From Bacteroidales bacterium UBA1757 (GTDB taxonomy: Bacteria; Bacteroidota; Bacteroidia; Bacteroidales; UBA1402), in contig DCHH01000047.1 of assembly GCA_002315625.1 (NCBI GenBank), forward strand, positions 3,678 through 11,903: 8,226 nt of DNA. The letters run 5' to 3'. This document shows, piece after piece, positions 1-6,406 of this stretch. The notes under the pieces are model-generated. The model made no database searches, had not been told where the DNA came from, and was given only the letters and a program-made list of their open reading frames with translations. The translations under genes and the position numbers were made by a program. Numbering within the stretch: the stretch's first letter is position 1; the number at the start of each line of letters is the position of its first letter.

Positions 1-733
1 GGTAACTGGAGCACTATCTCCGCGGATCACAGGAACGGATTCTCTGCGGATGACGGAAACGGAATCTCCGCAGGTAACTGGTACTGAGCCGTTGCATTCA
101 TTTGGAATAGCCTATGGCATACATCCTGCAATAGGCTGGGACGATGGTTTCGCATACCGTTTCTTTCCGCATCTTGTCTCAGGAGAGGGACTGTTCATGT
201 CGCTTGTCCGCAAGGATGGAGCGGAGTCTTGTTTGGAAACAATGTCTGACAGTCGTCATCAGCGAAAATCCCAAAATAAGAATCAGGCATCGGTCAAGGT
301 GCCGGAATGTGTGCAGGCTGCTGTCCGACACCTTGTCAATCCGGACGAATATGAAGCAAAAGAGCAGGGTGGGGGATGGATAGCCTTGCCCCTTTCACTG
401 GCTCCTTTATGTGAAGCTTTTACCAAAAACAAGATATACATGCTTTCGGCCGGCATCCGTCTGGGTGAGGTAAAGGGGAAGGATTTCCTGCCCGATACGG
501 CTTTGGCACTCTCGACGGCTTTGGACAGGGGGAGTGTCTTGTCATGTGAACTGACTCTGGAACAGGCCATTGCATATCTTTCAAAGGAGGCGCTTGTCTT
601 GCCGCCGGATGTGGCAAAGGGCTTTGTGCTGGTCTGCTGCAAGGGGTGGCCCCTTGGGTGGGTCAAAAACTTGGGGAACCGCGCCAATAACCTCTACCCA
701 TCGGAATGGCGCATCAGAACACAAAGAAAATGA
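1..733 (+). CDS. RsmF-like RNA cytosine-C5 methyltransferase, C-terminal part (5' truncated by window)
   Basis: This is the C-terminal portion of a NOL1/NOP2/Sun-family protein, which methylates cytosine C5 in RNA (usually rRNA) using S-adenosylmethionine. The frame is open from base 2 with no upstream stop, so the gene enters from outside; the catalytic motifs with the two cysteines are not in the window. Visible landmarks are the end of the catalytic domain (YRFFPHLVSGEGLF, then LVRKDG) and a C-terminal PUA-like RNA-binding domain ending in KGWPLGWVKNLGNRANNLYP, which is characteristic of RsmF-type enzymes (Methyltranf_PUA). An internal ATG at base 50 lies inside a repeat and is not a credible start. 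Residues encoded by bases 2-97 form four octapeptide repeats just before the conserved FFPH segment. The stop overlaps the next gene by ATGA. The family assignment is firm; the exact target nucleotide is unknown. Confidence 0.88.
   Translation, partial: VTGALSPRITGTDSLRMTETESPQVTGTEPLHSFGIAYGIHPAIGWDDGFAYRFFPHLVSGEGLFMSLVRKDGAESCLETMSDSRHQRKSQNKNQASVKVPECVQAAVRHLVNPDEYEAKEQGGGWIALPLSLAPLCEAFTKNKIYMLSAGIRLGEVKGKDFLPDTALALSTALDRGSVLSCELTLEQAIAYLSKEALVLPPDVAKGFVLVCCKGWPLGWVKNLGNRANNLYPSEWRIRTQRK
2..97 (+). repeat. Four tandem 24-nt units encoding an octapeptide repeat
   Basis: Bases 2-25, 26-49, 50-73 and 74-97 translate in frame as VTGALSPR, ITGTDSLR, MTETESPQ and VTGTEPLH. The shared pattern is [V/I/M]-T-[G/E]-[A/T]-x-[S/P]-[P/L]-[R/Q/H]. 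The DNA units are diverged but alignable without gaps, and the period is a whole number of codons. More units may lie upstream of the window. Seen directly in the sequence; the function is unknown. Confidence 0.85.
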
Positions 734-1251
734 AGAAGATAGGATTGCTTTCGGATACCCATGCTTATTGGGATGAGGCTTACGAAAAGTACTTTTCGGT
801 TTGCGACGAAATATGGCACGCGGGCGATTTCGGCAGCGATGAAATTGCTGACCGACTATTGGAAATCAAGCCGTTGCGAGGAGTTTGCGGCAACTGTGAC
901 GGCTATCCCATCCGCTATACTTACGCCCCGACACTCTTCTTTGAAACAGAAGGGGTGAGCGTGCTGATGACCCATATCGGTGGCTATCCCGGGCATTATA
1001 ACCCGTTGATGCTCAGATTGATTGATGAATACAAGCCAAAACTTTTCGTCTGTGGGCACTCCCATATTACAAAAGTGGTCTATGACCGTGACCGCAATAT
1101 GCTTTGCATGAATCCAGGTGCAGCCGGACGTCAGGGCTTCCATCAGGTCCGCACTCTGTTGCGCTTTGACCTGGATGCGGGCAATATCAGTAATCTTGAA
1201 GTAATTGAGCTCGGCCCCAGAGTGGAACCGAGCTCAATGGAATCTTTCTGA
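730..1251 (+). CDS. YfcE-type metallophosphoesterase
   Basis: A 173-residue calcineurin-like phosphoesterase of the YfcE/MJ0936 type, a family of small cytoplasmic metal-dependent phosphodiesterases. All metal-ligand motifs are visible: SDTH (Asp9, His11), HAGD (Asp33), GNCD (Asn55), TH (His82) and GHSH (His110, His112), which predicts an active dinuclear-metal site. The start at 730 is chosen because it forms an ATGA overlap with the upstream methyltransferase stop and leaves MKKIGLLSDTH at the N-terminus, as usual for the family; an in-frame ATG at 706 would add eight residues inside the upstream gene. The overlap implies translational coupling. The natural substrate is not known. The C-terminal tail (GPRVEPSSMESF) is encoded in part by a perfect inverted repeat. 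Confidence 0.9.
   Translation: MKKIGLLSDTHAYWDEAYEKYFSVCDEIWHAGDFGSDEIADRLLEIKPLRGVCGNCDGYPIRYTYAPTLFFETEGVSVLMTHIGGYPGHYNPLMLRLIDEYKPKLFVCGHSHITKVVYDRDRNMLCMNPGAAGRQGFHQVRTLLRFDLDAGNISNLEVIELGPRVEPSSMESF
1204..1238 (+). terminator. 11-bp perfect hairpin in the 3' end of the phosphoesterase gene
   Basis: ATTGAGCTCGG (1204-1214) and CCGAGCTCAAT (1228-1238) are perfect inverted copies around a 13-nt loop. They lie inside the last codons of the phosphoesterase gene, and the stop is 11 nt downstream. A short T-rich stretch (TCTTTCT, about 1243-1249) follows on the + strand, so this may be an intrinsic terminator between convergent genes, although the T-tract is poor. No T-tract follows on the - strand. 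Confidence 0.45.
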
Positions 1252-1257
1252 ATGGCT

Positions 1258-1295
1258 GTCGTCGGGCCTGATTAATAGTCGTCGCGGCCTGATTA
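1258..1295. repeat. Short tandem duplication at the 3' end of the TPM gene
   Basis: GTCGTCGGGCCTGATTA (1258-1274) and GTCGTCGCGGCCTGATTA (1278-1295) are near-identical neighbours differing by one inserted base. The right copy contains the TAA stop of the TPM-domain gene on the - strand; the left copy carries a second TAA, 21 nt further on and in the same frame. Confidence 0.75.
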
Positions 1296-2099
1296 CCAGC
1301 CGCCACGGGCACCGCCGCCGCCGAAGTGACCTCCGCCGAAGCCACCGAAACTCGAATGGCCGCCGCCGGAGAAACCGCCACCGCCTATATTGAAACCTCC
1401 ACCGCCCCAGTTGCCGCCGGAGCCACTACCGAATCCGCCGCCTGAACCGTTATTGTAGTTGTTGAACTTTTCGGGGTGTTTCTTTGCGTATCTGACAAGC
1501 ATAACGATGATGATAACTGGCAGGACGAAAAGGAATAGAACAATCAGAATCAGGTCCAATGGGGTAACTTCATCGTCAGCCTGTTGGCCGAAGTCTTCAC
1601 CAGACAGGATTGATTGGATGTGGAGTACGGCATTGAGAATGCCCAGAAAGTAATCACCTTCACGGAAGCATGGCGTTATGTCCTGCTCGATAACTCGGCG
1701 GGAGATGGCATCGGTAAGAGCCCCTTCCGTGCCGTAGCCGGTGGCAATGGCTATTTCGCCGCCGCTGTCGGCCGTCTTGTTCTTTATAAGGAGCACGACG
1801 CCGTTGGAGAACTTGTCATGGCCTACACCCCACTGTTCGCCGATTTCGTAGGCGGCCTGCAGGATATCCTGTCCGTCTAAGTCGTTGACAATTACCACGC
1901 AAATCTGTGTGGAGGTAGTGTCGTCGTAGGCTACGAGCAGGTCTTCAAGCTGCAACACCTCATCGGCCGTGAGCATGGAGGCATAGTCGTTTACCAGCTT
2001 TGGAGGAACGGGAGCGGAGGGGATGGTCGCCCATGCCGAAACTGTCGCCAAAACTATTCCCAATATGAGGCTGGCCGCCCTGTTAAACTCTGTATGCAT
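1293..2099 (-). CDS. TPM-domain (YgcG-type) secreted, membrane-anchored protein with glycine-rich tail
   Basis: A 268-residue envelope protein. Residues 1-24 look like a signal peptide (hydrophobic stretch, then AWA before TIP). Residues about 30-165 match a TPM domain (PF04536, formerly DUF477), with PKLVNDYASMLT near the start, then an ICVVIVNDLDG strand and an IAIATGYGTEGALTD segment. A single transmembrane helix spans about 181-203, followed by a positively charged RYAKKHPEK stretch. Residues 216-268 are almost entirely Gly/Ser/Phe/Asn repeats ending in GGARGGW, a tail common in YgcG-like proteins. The domain should face the periplasm and the tail the cytoplasm (inference). It lies 19 nt after lemA; LemA-TPM pairing is recurrent in bacteria. 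TPM domains have been linked to photosystem repair in plants and algae, but the bacterial role is unclear. Confidence 0.9.
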   Translation of the reverse strand: MHTEFNRAASLILGIVLATVSAWATIPSAPVPPKLVNDYASMLTADEVLQLEDLLVAYDDTTSTQICVVIVNDLDGQDILQAAYEIGEQWGVGHDKFSNGVVLLIKNKTADSGGEIAIATGYGTEGALTDAISRRVIEQDITPCFREGDYFLGILNAVLHIQSILSGEDFGQQADDEVTPLDLILIVLFLFVLPVIIIVMLVRYAKKHPEKFNNYNNGSGGGFGSGSGGNWGGGGFNIGGGGFSGGGHSSFGGFGGGHFGGGGARGGW

Positions 2100-2118
2100 T
2101 TGATACAGTGGATGTTAC

Positions 2119-2718
2119 TTAGAAGTTGAATTCCACAGACGGGGCCTTGTCGGCACCTTCGGCGGCCTTGAAGTAAGCCTTGGTCTCGAAACCGAACATG
2201 CTGGCAATGATGTTCTTGGGGAAACGGCGGATGTTGGTGTTGAAGCCCTTGACCACGTCGTTGTACTTGTTACGTTCAACGGCAATGCGGTTTTCCGTCC
2301 CTTCAAGTTGTGACTGAAGCTCGAGGAAGTTCTGGTTGGCCTTCAGCTCAGGATAACGCTCGACGGTAACCATAAGGCGGCTGAGGGCACCGCTCAGACT
2401 CTCCTGTGCCTGCTGGAAGGCGGCAAGGTTCTCCTCGGTCAGTTCATTGGCCTGCAGCTGGATGGACGATGCTTTTGAACGGGCTTCGATGACATCGGTA
2501 AGGGTGCTCTTTTCGAAATCTGCAGCACCTTTTACAGTATTTACCAAGTTGGGAATCAGGTCCATACGCCTTTGATATACATTCTCAACCTGTGACCATG
2601 CGGTCGAAACGCCTTCTTCGCCGCTGACCATTGAGTTATAGGCTTTTACGCCCCAAAGAGCTACGAGTGCCACAATGACGAGCACTATAATCCATGTGGA
2701 TTTCTTTGAATTTGCCAT
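2119..2718 (-). CDS. lemA: LemA family protein
   Basis: A 199-residue LemA-family protein (PF04011). It has a short cytoplasmic N-terminus, one transmembrane helix at about residues 8-26, and then a long helical domain. Family hallmarks include the GVSTAWSQVENVYQRRMDLIPNLV run, in which AWSQVE..YQRR.DLIPNLV is typical, followed by VKGAADFEKSTL, and later YPELKANQNFLELQSQLEGTENRIAVERNKYND. The C-terminal region (NTNIRRFPKNIIASMFGF) is also typical. The length is normal for the family. It sits between the YihY-like gene (24 nt upstream) and the TPM gene (19 nt downstream), all on the same strand. The biochemical role is not established; the context suggests an envelope function shared with the TPM protein. 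Confidence 0.95.
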   Translation of the reverse strand: MANSKKSTWIIVLVIVALVALWGVKAYNSMVSGEEGVSTAWSQVENVYQRRMDLIPNLVNTVKGAADFEKSTLTDVIEARSKASSIQLQANELTEENLAAFQQAQESLSGALSRLMVTVERYPELKANQNFLELQSQLEGTENRIAVERNKYNDVVKGFNTNIRRFPKNIIASMFGFETKAYFKAAEGADKAPSVEFNF

Positions 2719-2742
2719 AATTGTATTGATTGAAAAAGTGGT

Positions 2743-4098
2743 TTATTTTTTAAGATGAAGATCCATGACAAGTGTGTCCTTGCCGCATTCAAGAAGGGCA
2801 CGTTCCATTTCCATAAGGGTGTCCCACTGTGGGGCAAACTCTCCGTCGATATCGACCCGGAAGTCCTCCTTGCCGTTCTCGAAGCAGGTCTTGAAAACGC
2901 GGCTTACGGTAACGGTGTGAACATCAAGGGCCGGCTGGTAACGGATGTAGCCCTTCTCCTCCTCAAGCATCACTTCGTTAAGCAGGCGTGTGGCTACTAG
3001 TTTGTTGAGAGAACGGAGGGTGAGACGCAGCGGAATATGGTAGGTCAGGGTGATTTCCTCGGCAGTCATGGGCTTTTTCCCGTCGGCAAAACGGCGGCAG
3101 ATAAGCCCCATAACCAGCAGGTGAACGAACATCTTGTAACGTGAACTGCACCCTTGAGCCTCTTTTTCAAACATGTAGTTGCTGATGTTCTGAGAGGCGA
3201 ACGTAAGTTCTGCACCGAAAAGGATAATAATCCAGATTGACTGCAGCCAAAGCAGGAACAGTGGGATGGCGGCGAAACTGCCGTAGTAGGCGTTGTAGCG
3301 GCTGATGAAAATCTGACCGCTCAGCCACAACCCCTGGAAAAGCTGGAAAGCGGCACCGGCAATCAGGCCTGCGATTGCCGCGTTGCGGAATTTCACCTTC
3401 GTGTTGGGCACCCATATATAAAGGAGTGTGAACAGCATGAAGGAGAAGAAGAACGGAGTGAGTTTTAGCAGCAGGGCCATCAGCGGGCCGGCAAACTCCA
3501 TTATCGGGCTGGTTTTGAGGTATGCTTTGAAGTAAATGTTCAGACCGCTCAACAGAATAAGCAGTATGGGCAGCAGCATGCAGGTGGCCAGCATGTCGGT
3601 AAGCTTACGGTAAAATTTACGGCTCTTCGGAATCTCCCATATTTTGTTGAACGAGCGTTCCACATTGTTGAAGATGGCCCACATTGACCAGATAATGAAC
3701 ACAATACCGATACCCATGACAACTCCTGTCGTGGCGGTTGACAGGACATTTTCGACCATGTTGAAAATCATGTCGAGCAGTTGGGTGTGCTCTGGGAGGG
3801 CGGCCAGTAACTGAGCCTGGATGAACTGCTTGGCTCCGAATCCCTTGGCAATGGCCAGCATGAGGCTGGTGAACGGTATGAAGGCCAATGCGGTGAAGTA
3901 GGTCAGGGCAGAGGCTGAGAAGAACAGCCGGTTGGAGGTGAATCCACGGGAGGCCAGCGCAATTGTGCGGGCTATATTCTTGAGGATTCGCAGCAAGCCT
4001 TTCTCATCGTCGTTGAAGCGCCAGATGTCGTTTGCAAGAAAGCTGGCCACCTCGGTGGTGACTTTCTTCAGCTTACGTGTTTTTTCTGTTTTCTTCAT
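2743..4098 (-). CDS. YihY/UPF0761 (BrkB) family inner-membrane protein
   Basis: A 451-residue integral membrane protein of the YihY/BrkB family (PF03631). Six hydrophobic segments are visible at about residues 60-84, 121-142, 168-190, 208-230, 238-258 and 278-300. The most diagnostic stretch is YNAYYGSFAAIPLFLLWLQS then IILFGAEL near the last helix. Other family-like features are the SASALTYFTALAFIPF segment in helix 1 and NNVERSFNKIWEIPKSR after helix 2. The soluble C-terminus (about 310-451) contains a segment (MTAEEITLTYHIPLRLTLRSLNKLVATRLL) that resembles a winged-helix fold, an extension beyond the minimal family core. The family was once labelled ribonuclease BN in error; its function is unresolved. 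It heads the yihY-lemA-TPM cluster and begins about 45 nt after rnpB. Confidence 0.93.
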   Translation of the reverse strand: MKKTEKTRKLKKVTTEVASFLANDIWRFNDDEKGLLRILKNIARTIALASRGFTSNRLFFSASALTYFTALAFIPFTSLMLAIAKGFGAKQFIQAQLLAALPEHTQLLDMIFNMVENVLSTATTGVVMGIGIVFIIWSMWAIFNNVERSFNKIWEIPKSRKFYRKLTDMLATCMLLPILLILLSGLNIYFKAYLKTSPIMEFAGPLMALLLKLTPFFFSFMLFTLLYIWVPNTKVKFRNAAIAGLIAGAAFQLFQGLWLSGQIFISRYNAYYGSFAAIPLFLLWLQSIWIIILFGAELTFASQNISNYMFEKEAQGCSSRYKMFVHLLVMGLICRRFADGKKPMTAEEITLTYHIPLRLTLRSLNKLVATRLLNEVMLEEEKGYIRYQPALDVHTVTVSRVFKTCFENGKEDFRVDIDGEFAPQWDTLMEMERALLECGKDTLVMDLHLKK

Positions 4099-4142
4099 TA
4101 ATGAGCTTTTGGGGATATATGTGATACGGATTTTTCAAACAA

Positions 4143-4549
4143 AAACAGGGGGCCAGTAAGCCGGGTTCTGTTCTGAGCTGTCATTTATCTACACTGCAGG
4201 TCTCCCTGCAGGTCCTCACCGCCGAGGCGGTAGTAGCAGTCCACCCTCCGGCATGGGGCGGGCAGCCCTCGTAACGCCGGTTTATTTGACCTTGCAACCC
4301 ATAGGTGGTACTGCCCCGGCTGTTGCCAGCGCGGGCGGTAGGCTCTTACCCTGCCTTTTCACCCTTACCTTATTATATATGGCCACCAAGTCATGGTGAC
4401 ATGCCTCAGGCGGCCGATACAAACGAGGCGGTTATTCTCTGTTACCTTCAACCCTGCCTTCACAGACAGCTTCCTGTTAGGAAATATGGTGCCCTGTGTT
4501 GCCCGGACTTTCCTCTGAATTGCTCCAGCGACAGCACGGCCCTCTGTTT
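4143..4549 (-). ncRNA. rnpB: RNase P RNA (bacterial class A)
   Basis: The catalytic RNA of RNase P, which removes 5' leaders from tRNA precursors. On the - strand the universal P4 strands are both present: GAGGAAAGTCCGGGC (complement of 4501-4515) near the 5' end and ACAGAACCCGGCTTA (complement of 4157-4171) near the 3' end. The conserved core GCAAGGTCAAATA is at 4283-4295 and the GGTAAGGGTGAAAAGG stretch near 4350. A hairpin CTGCAGG-GAGA-CCTGCAG (4194-4211) with a GNRA loop fits P18. Ends are set by the P1 helix: AAACAGAGGGCC (4538-4549) pairs with GGCCCCCTGTTT (4143-4154) with one mismatch, and P1 runs into a T-stretch that may end transcription. The length is about 405 nt; exact ends are good to a few bases. 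Identification is very secure. Confidence 0.97.
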
Positions 4550-4556
4550 CAAACCG

Positions 4557-4589
4557 CAAAAGTAGTGTATTTTTGGAATATGACAAAAA
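4557..4589 (-). promoter_or_regulatory. Bacteroidota-type promoter of rnpB
   Basis: On the - strand, TTTTTG (complement of 4584-4589) is followed, after a 19-nt spacer counted from its TTTG core, by TACTTTTG (complement of 4557-4564). This matches the Bacteroidota consensus TTTG-N19/21-TAnnTTTG with no mismatch. The predicted RNA start is about 8 nt downstream, coinciding with the 5' strand of the P1 helix at about 4549. Confidence 0.8.
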
Positions 4590-4676
4590 CACGGTGCCAT
4601 CTGCCATTTTGTCCATGAACAACGCCTCGAAAAATAGCGATTTCTGAAAACGATTGTTAATTAGGTGGTTAACGCA

Positions 4677-4704
4677 ATTGAAATGTTAAAATTGAAATGT
4701 TAAA
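4677..4704. repeat. Perfect 14-bp tandem repeat upstream of htrA
   Basis: ATTGAAATGTTAAA occurs twice back to back (4677-4690 and 4691-4704). The surrounding 48 bp hold four GTTAA words (starting at 4656, 4668, 4685 and 4699). It sits between divergent rnpB and htrA, about 90-115 nt before the htrA start, so it may be a regulator-binding region, but it could also be neutral slippage. Confidence 0.7.
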
Positions 4705-4720
4705 AATGACCTGTATGGGG

Positions 4721-4739
4721 TTCCAAACTGTTTTTGGAA
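4721..4739. promoter_or_regulatory. Palindrome upstream of htrA, possible operator
   Basis: TTCCAAA (4721-4727) and TTTGGAA (4733-4739) are perfect inverted arms separated by CTGTT. The site lies about 55-73 nt upstream of the htrA start, close to where a promoter is expected. A weak -7-like TACATTCG is at 4753-4760, but the nearest TTTG (4733-4736), which is part of the right arm, is only 16 nt away rather than 19-21. The operator role is inference. Confidence 0.35.
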
Positions 4740-4793
4740 TCATTTTTGTAACTACATTCGCAGTGTCAAACTAACCATATTATTATAGACATC

Positions 4794-6326
4794 ATGAAAA
4801 AAATCGGTAAAATCTTTTTATTTGCAGTGGCTGTCATAGCCCTGAGCGCCGGTATCTCTTATTTCGTAGTTTCCAAGTTTTCCAATGGAATGCTCGAGGC
4901 TATGCAGGAGCAGAATGATTCGGTCAATACACCTTATGACAATAACGTGCGGCTTGTGCGCGGCGATGTGCCCTCTGCTGCACCTGTTGATTTCACTGAG
5001 GCTGCCGAAAACAGTGTCCATGCCGTTGTTCACATAATGTCGAAGGCTATGCGCCAGGCTTCGTACGGCCAGCAGGGCCCGATTGACCTGTTTGAGTATT
5101 TCTTCGGCTATCGTGACATGACACCTCGTCAGCAGCAGCCGCAGGTCGGTTACGGCTCGGGTGTGATTATCACCCGCGACGGCTATATAGTTACAAACAA
5201 TCACGTCATCGAGGGTGCTGACGAAATCGAGGTGACCTTGAACGACCAGCGTACCTATCCTGCAACCGTGGTCGGAGCAGATCCCACGACCGATGTGGCC
5301 CTGATTAAGATTGAGGAAAAAGACCTGGCAACCATTCCGTTCGGTAATTCCGACGACCTGAAAATCGGCGAGTGGGTGCTTGCTGTCGGTAATCCCCTTA
5401 ACCTGACATCGACCGTCACTGCCGGTATCGTCAGTGCAAAGGCGCGTAACCTTGGCATGAACAACAGCGGCAATAACCGTGAGCAGAAACTCAGCATCGA
5501 GTCGTTCATCCAGACCGACGCGGCTGTCAATCCTGGCAACAGTGGCGGTGCACTGGTCAATACGCGCGGTGAACTCGTCGGTATCAATACTGCAATCCTC
5601 TCAACCTCAGGCGCATTCTCGGGCTATTCGTTCGCCATTCCTGTGAGCATCGTCAAGAAGGTCGTTTCGGACCTCAAGGAATTCGGTTCCGTCCAGCGTG
5701 CCATGCTTGGTGTGACAATTCAGGCCATGAGTTCAGACCTGGCCAAGGAGAAGAAAATCGACATGGCTGAGGGTGTCTATGTGGCTGGTGTGAGCGACCG
5801 CAGCGGTGCCAAGGAGGCCGGAATCAAGGAAGGTGACATCATCACAAAGATTCAGAACAAGAAGGTTAAGAGCGTTCCTGAACTTCAGGAGGAGGTGAGC
5901 AAATATCGTCCGGGCGACGAGGTGAGCGTTGAGTATATTCGAGACGGCAAGAACGATAAGGTCAACGTCAAACTGCTCAATATGCAGGGCAATACTTCCG
6001 TTGTCAAGAATGCCGGTATGGAGGTGCTCGGTGGCGCCTTCAACGAAATCTCTGACCAGACACGCCGTCAGCTCAATATCAGCTACGGTATTCAGGTGAC
6101 TGGTTTGACCGACGGCAAACTGAAGGATGCTGGCATGCGTAAGGGGTTCATTATCATGAAAGTGAACGACCAGAGGATTTCGTCTGTTGCCGATTTCGAG
6201 AAGATTGTCAAGGCTGTCCAGCACGATGCCGGCTTCGGTGAGTCCGCCCTCTTCATCGTTGGTATGTACCCGACCGGCAAGGTGGTCTATTACGCCATCG
6301 ACCTCAACGACGAATCCGAAAAGTAA
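4794..6326 (+). CDS. HtrA/DegQ-family periplasmic serine endoprotease, two PDZ domains
   Basis: A 510-residue member of the DegP/DegQ/HtrA family, ATP-independent proteases and chaperones that degrade misfolded envelope proteins. The N-terminus has a hydrophobic helix (about 7-26) without a clear AXA cleavage site, so it may be a signal anchor. The trypsin-like domain (about 66-295) shows the complete triad: His137 in TNNHVIEGADEIEV, Asp167 in DPTTDVALIKI and Ser250 in NPGNSGGALVN. A glutamine-rich loop (QASYGQQ..RQQQPQ, about 88-117) corresponds to the flexible LA loop. PDZ1 covers about 303-395, starting at AMLGVTIQ and including AGIKEGDIITKI; PDZ2 (about 408-505) is more diverged, with AGMRKGFIIMKVN. 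The protein contains no cysteine. The start at 4794 gives a normal N-terminus and is preceded by AT-rich sequence without a Shine-Dalgarno site. It is divergent from rnpB and followed by rpoD. Confidence 0.95.
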   Translation: MKKIGKIFLFAVAVIALSAGISYFVVSKFSNGMLEAMQEQNDSVNTPYDNNVRLVRGDVPSAAPVDFTEAAENSVHAVVHIMSKAMRQASYGQQGPIDLFEYFFGYRDMTPRQQQPQVGYGSGVIITRDGYIVTNNHVIEGADEIEVTLNDQRTYPATVVGADPTTDVALIKIEEKDLATIPFGNSDDLKIGEWVLAVGNPLNLTSTVTAGIVSAKARNLGMNNSGNNREQKLSIESFIQTDAAVNPGNSGGALVNTRGELVGINTAILSTSGAFSGYSFAIPVSIVKKVVSDLKEFGSVQRAMLGVTIQAMSSDLAKEKKIDMAEGVYVAGVSDRSGAKEAGIKEGDIITKIQNKKVKSVPELQEEVSKYRPGDEVSVEYIRDGKNDKVNVKLLNMQGNTSVVKNAGMEVLGGAFNEISDQTRRQLNISYGIQVTGLTDGKLKDAGMRKGFIIMKVNDQRISSVADFEKIVKAVQHDAGFGESALFIVGMYPTGKVVYYAIDLNDESEK

Positions 6327-6330
6327 ATGA

Positions 6331-6346
6331 ATTCCCTTCGGGGGAT
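6331..6346 (+). terminator. Small UUCG-tetraloop hairpin after htrA
   Basis: ATTCCC-TTCG-GGGGAT forms a 6-bp stem (one G-U pair) closed by the very stable UUCG tetraloop, beginning 4 nt after the htrA stop. No T-tract follows directly, so it may stabilise the mRNA 3' end or assist termination together with the larger palindrome just downstream. Confidence 0.4.
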
Positions 6347-6357
6347 AGATAAGGATT

Positions 6358-6406
6358 GTAAGTGATTTTGGCCAAAAAACTTTGTTTTTAGACCAAAATC
6401 ACTTAC
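6358..6406. repeat. 49-bp imperfect palindrome between htrA and rpoD
   Basis: Outer arms GTAAGTGATTTTGG (6358-6371) and CCAAAATCACTTAC (6393-6406) are perfect inverted copies of 14 bp. Inside them, AAAAAC (6375-6380) and GTTTTT (6384-6389) pair around a TTT loop, with a C-G pair between two single mismatches. A transcript would fold into one hairpin of about 21 pairs with a 3-nt loop, followed by TTTTG. It could terminate htrA transcription, serve as an operator, or both; it overlaps the rpoD promoter. Confidence 0.85.

Noticed and set aside
706..729. Earlier ATG start for the metallophosphoesterase
   Set aside because: It would add eight residues encoded within the methyltransferase gene; the ATG at 730 with ATGA overlap puts the SDTH motif at the usual distance from the N-terminus.
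1296..1450. GC-rich GCC/CCG repeats that could suggest a mobile or satellite element
   Set aside because: They are the codons of the glycine-rich tail of the TPM protein, read on the - strand.
4194..4211. CTGCAGG inverted repeat as a separate terminator or operator
   Set aside because: It is internal to rnpB and fits helix P18 with a GNRA tetraloop.
4305..4622. Open frames on both strands across the rnpB region
   Set aside because: They lie within or across the RNase P RNA, whose conserved core and P1/P4 helices explain the sequence; neither translation shows a recognisable domain.
5733..6224. 163-codon antisense open frame within htrA
   Set aside because: It is opposite the PDZ-coding part of a clearly real gene and resembles no family; a shadow of codon bias.
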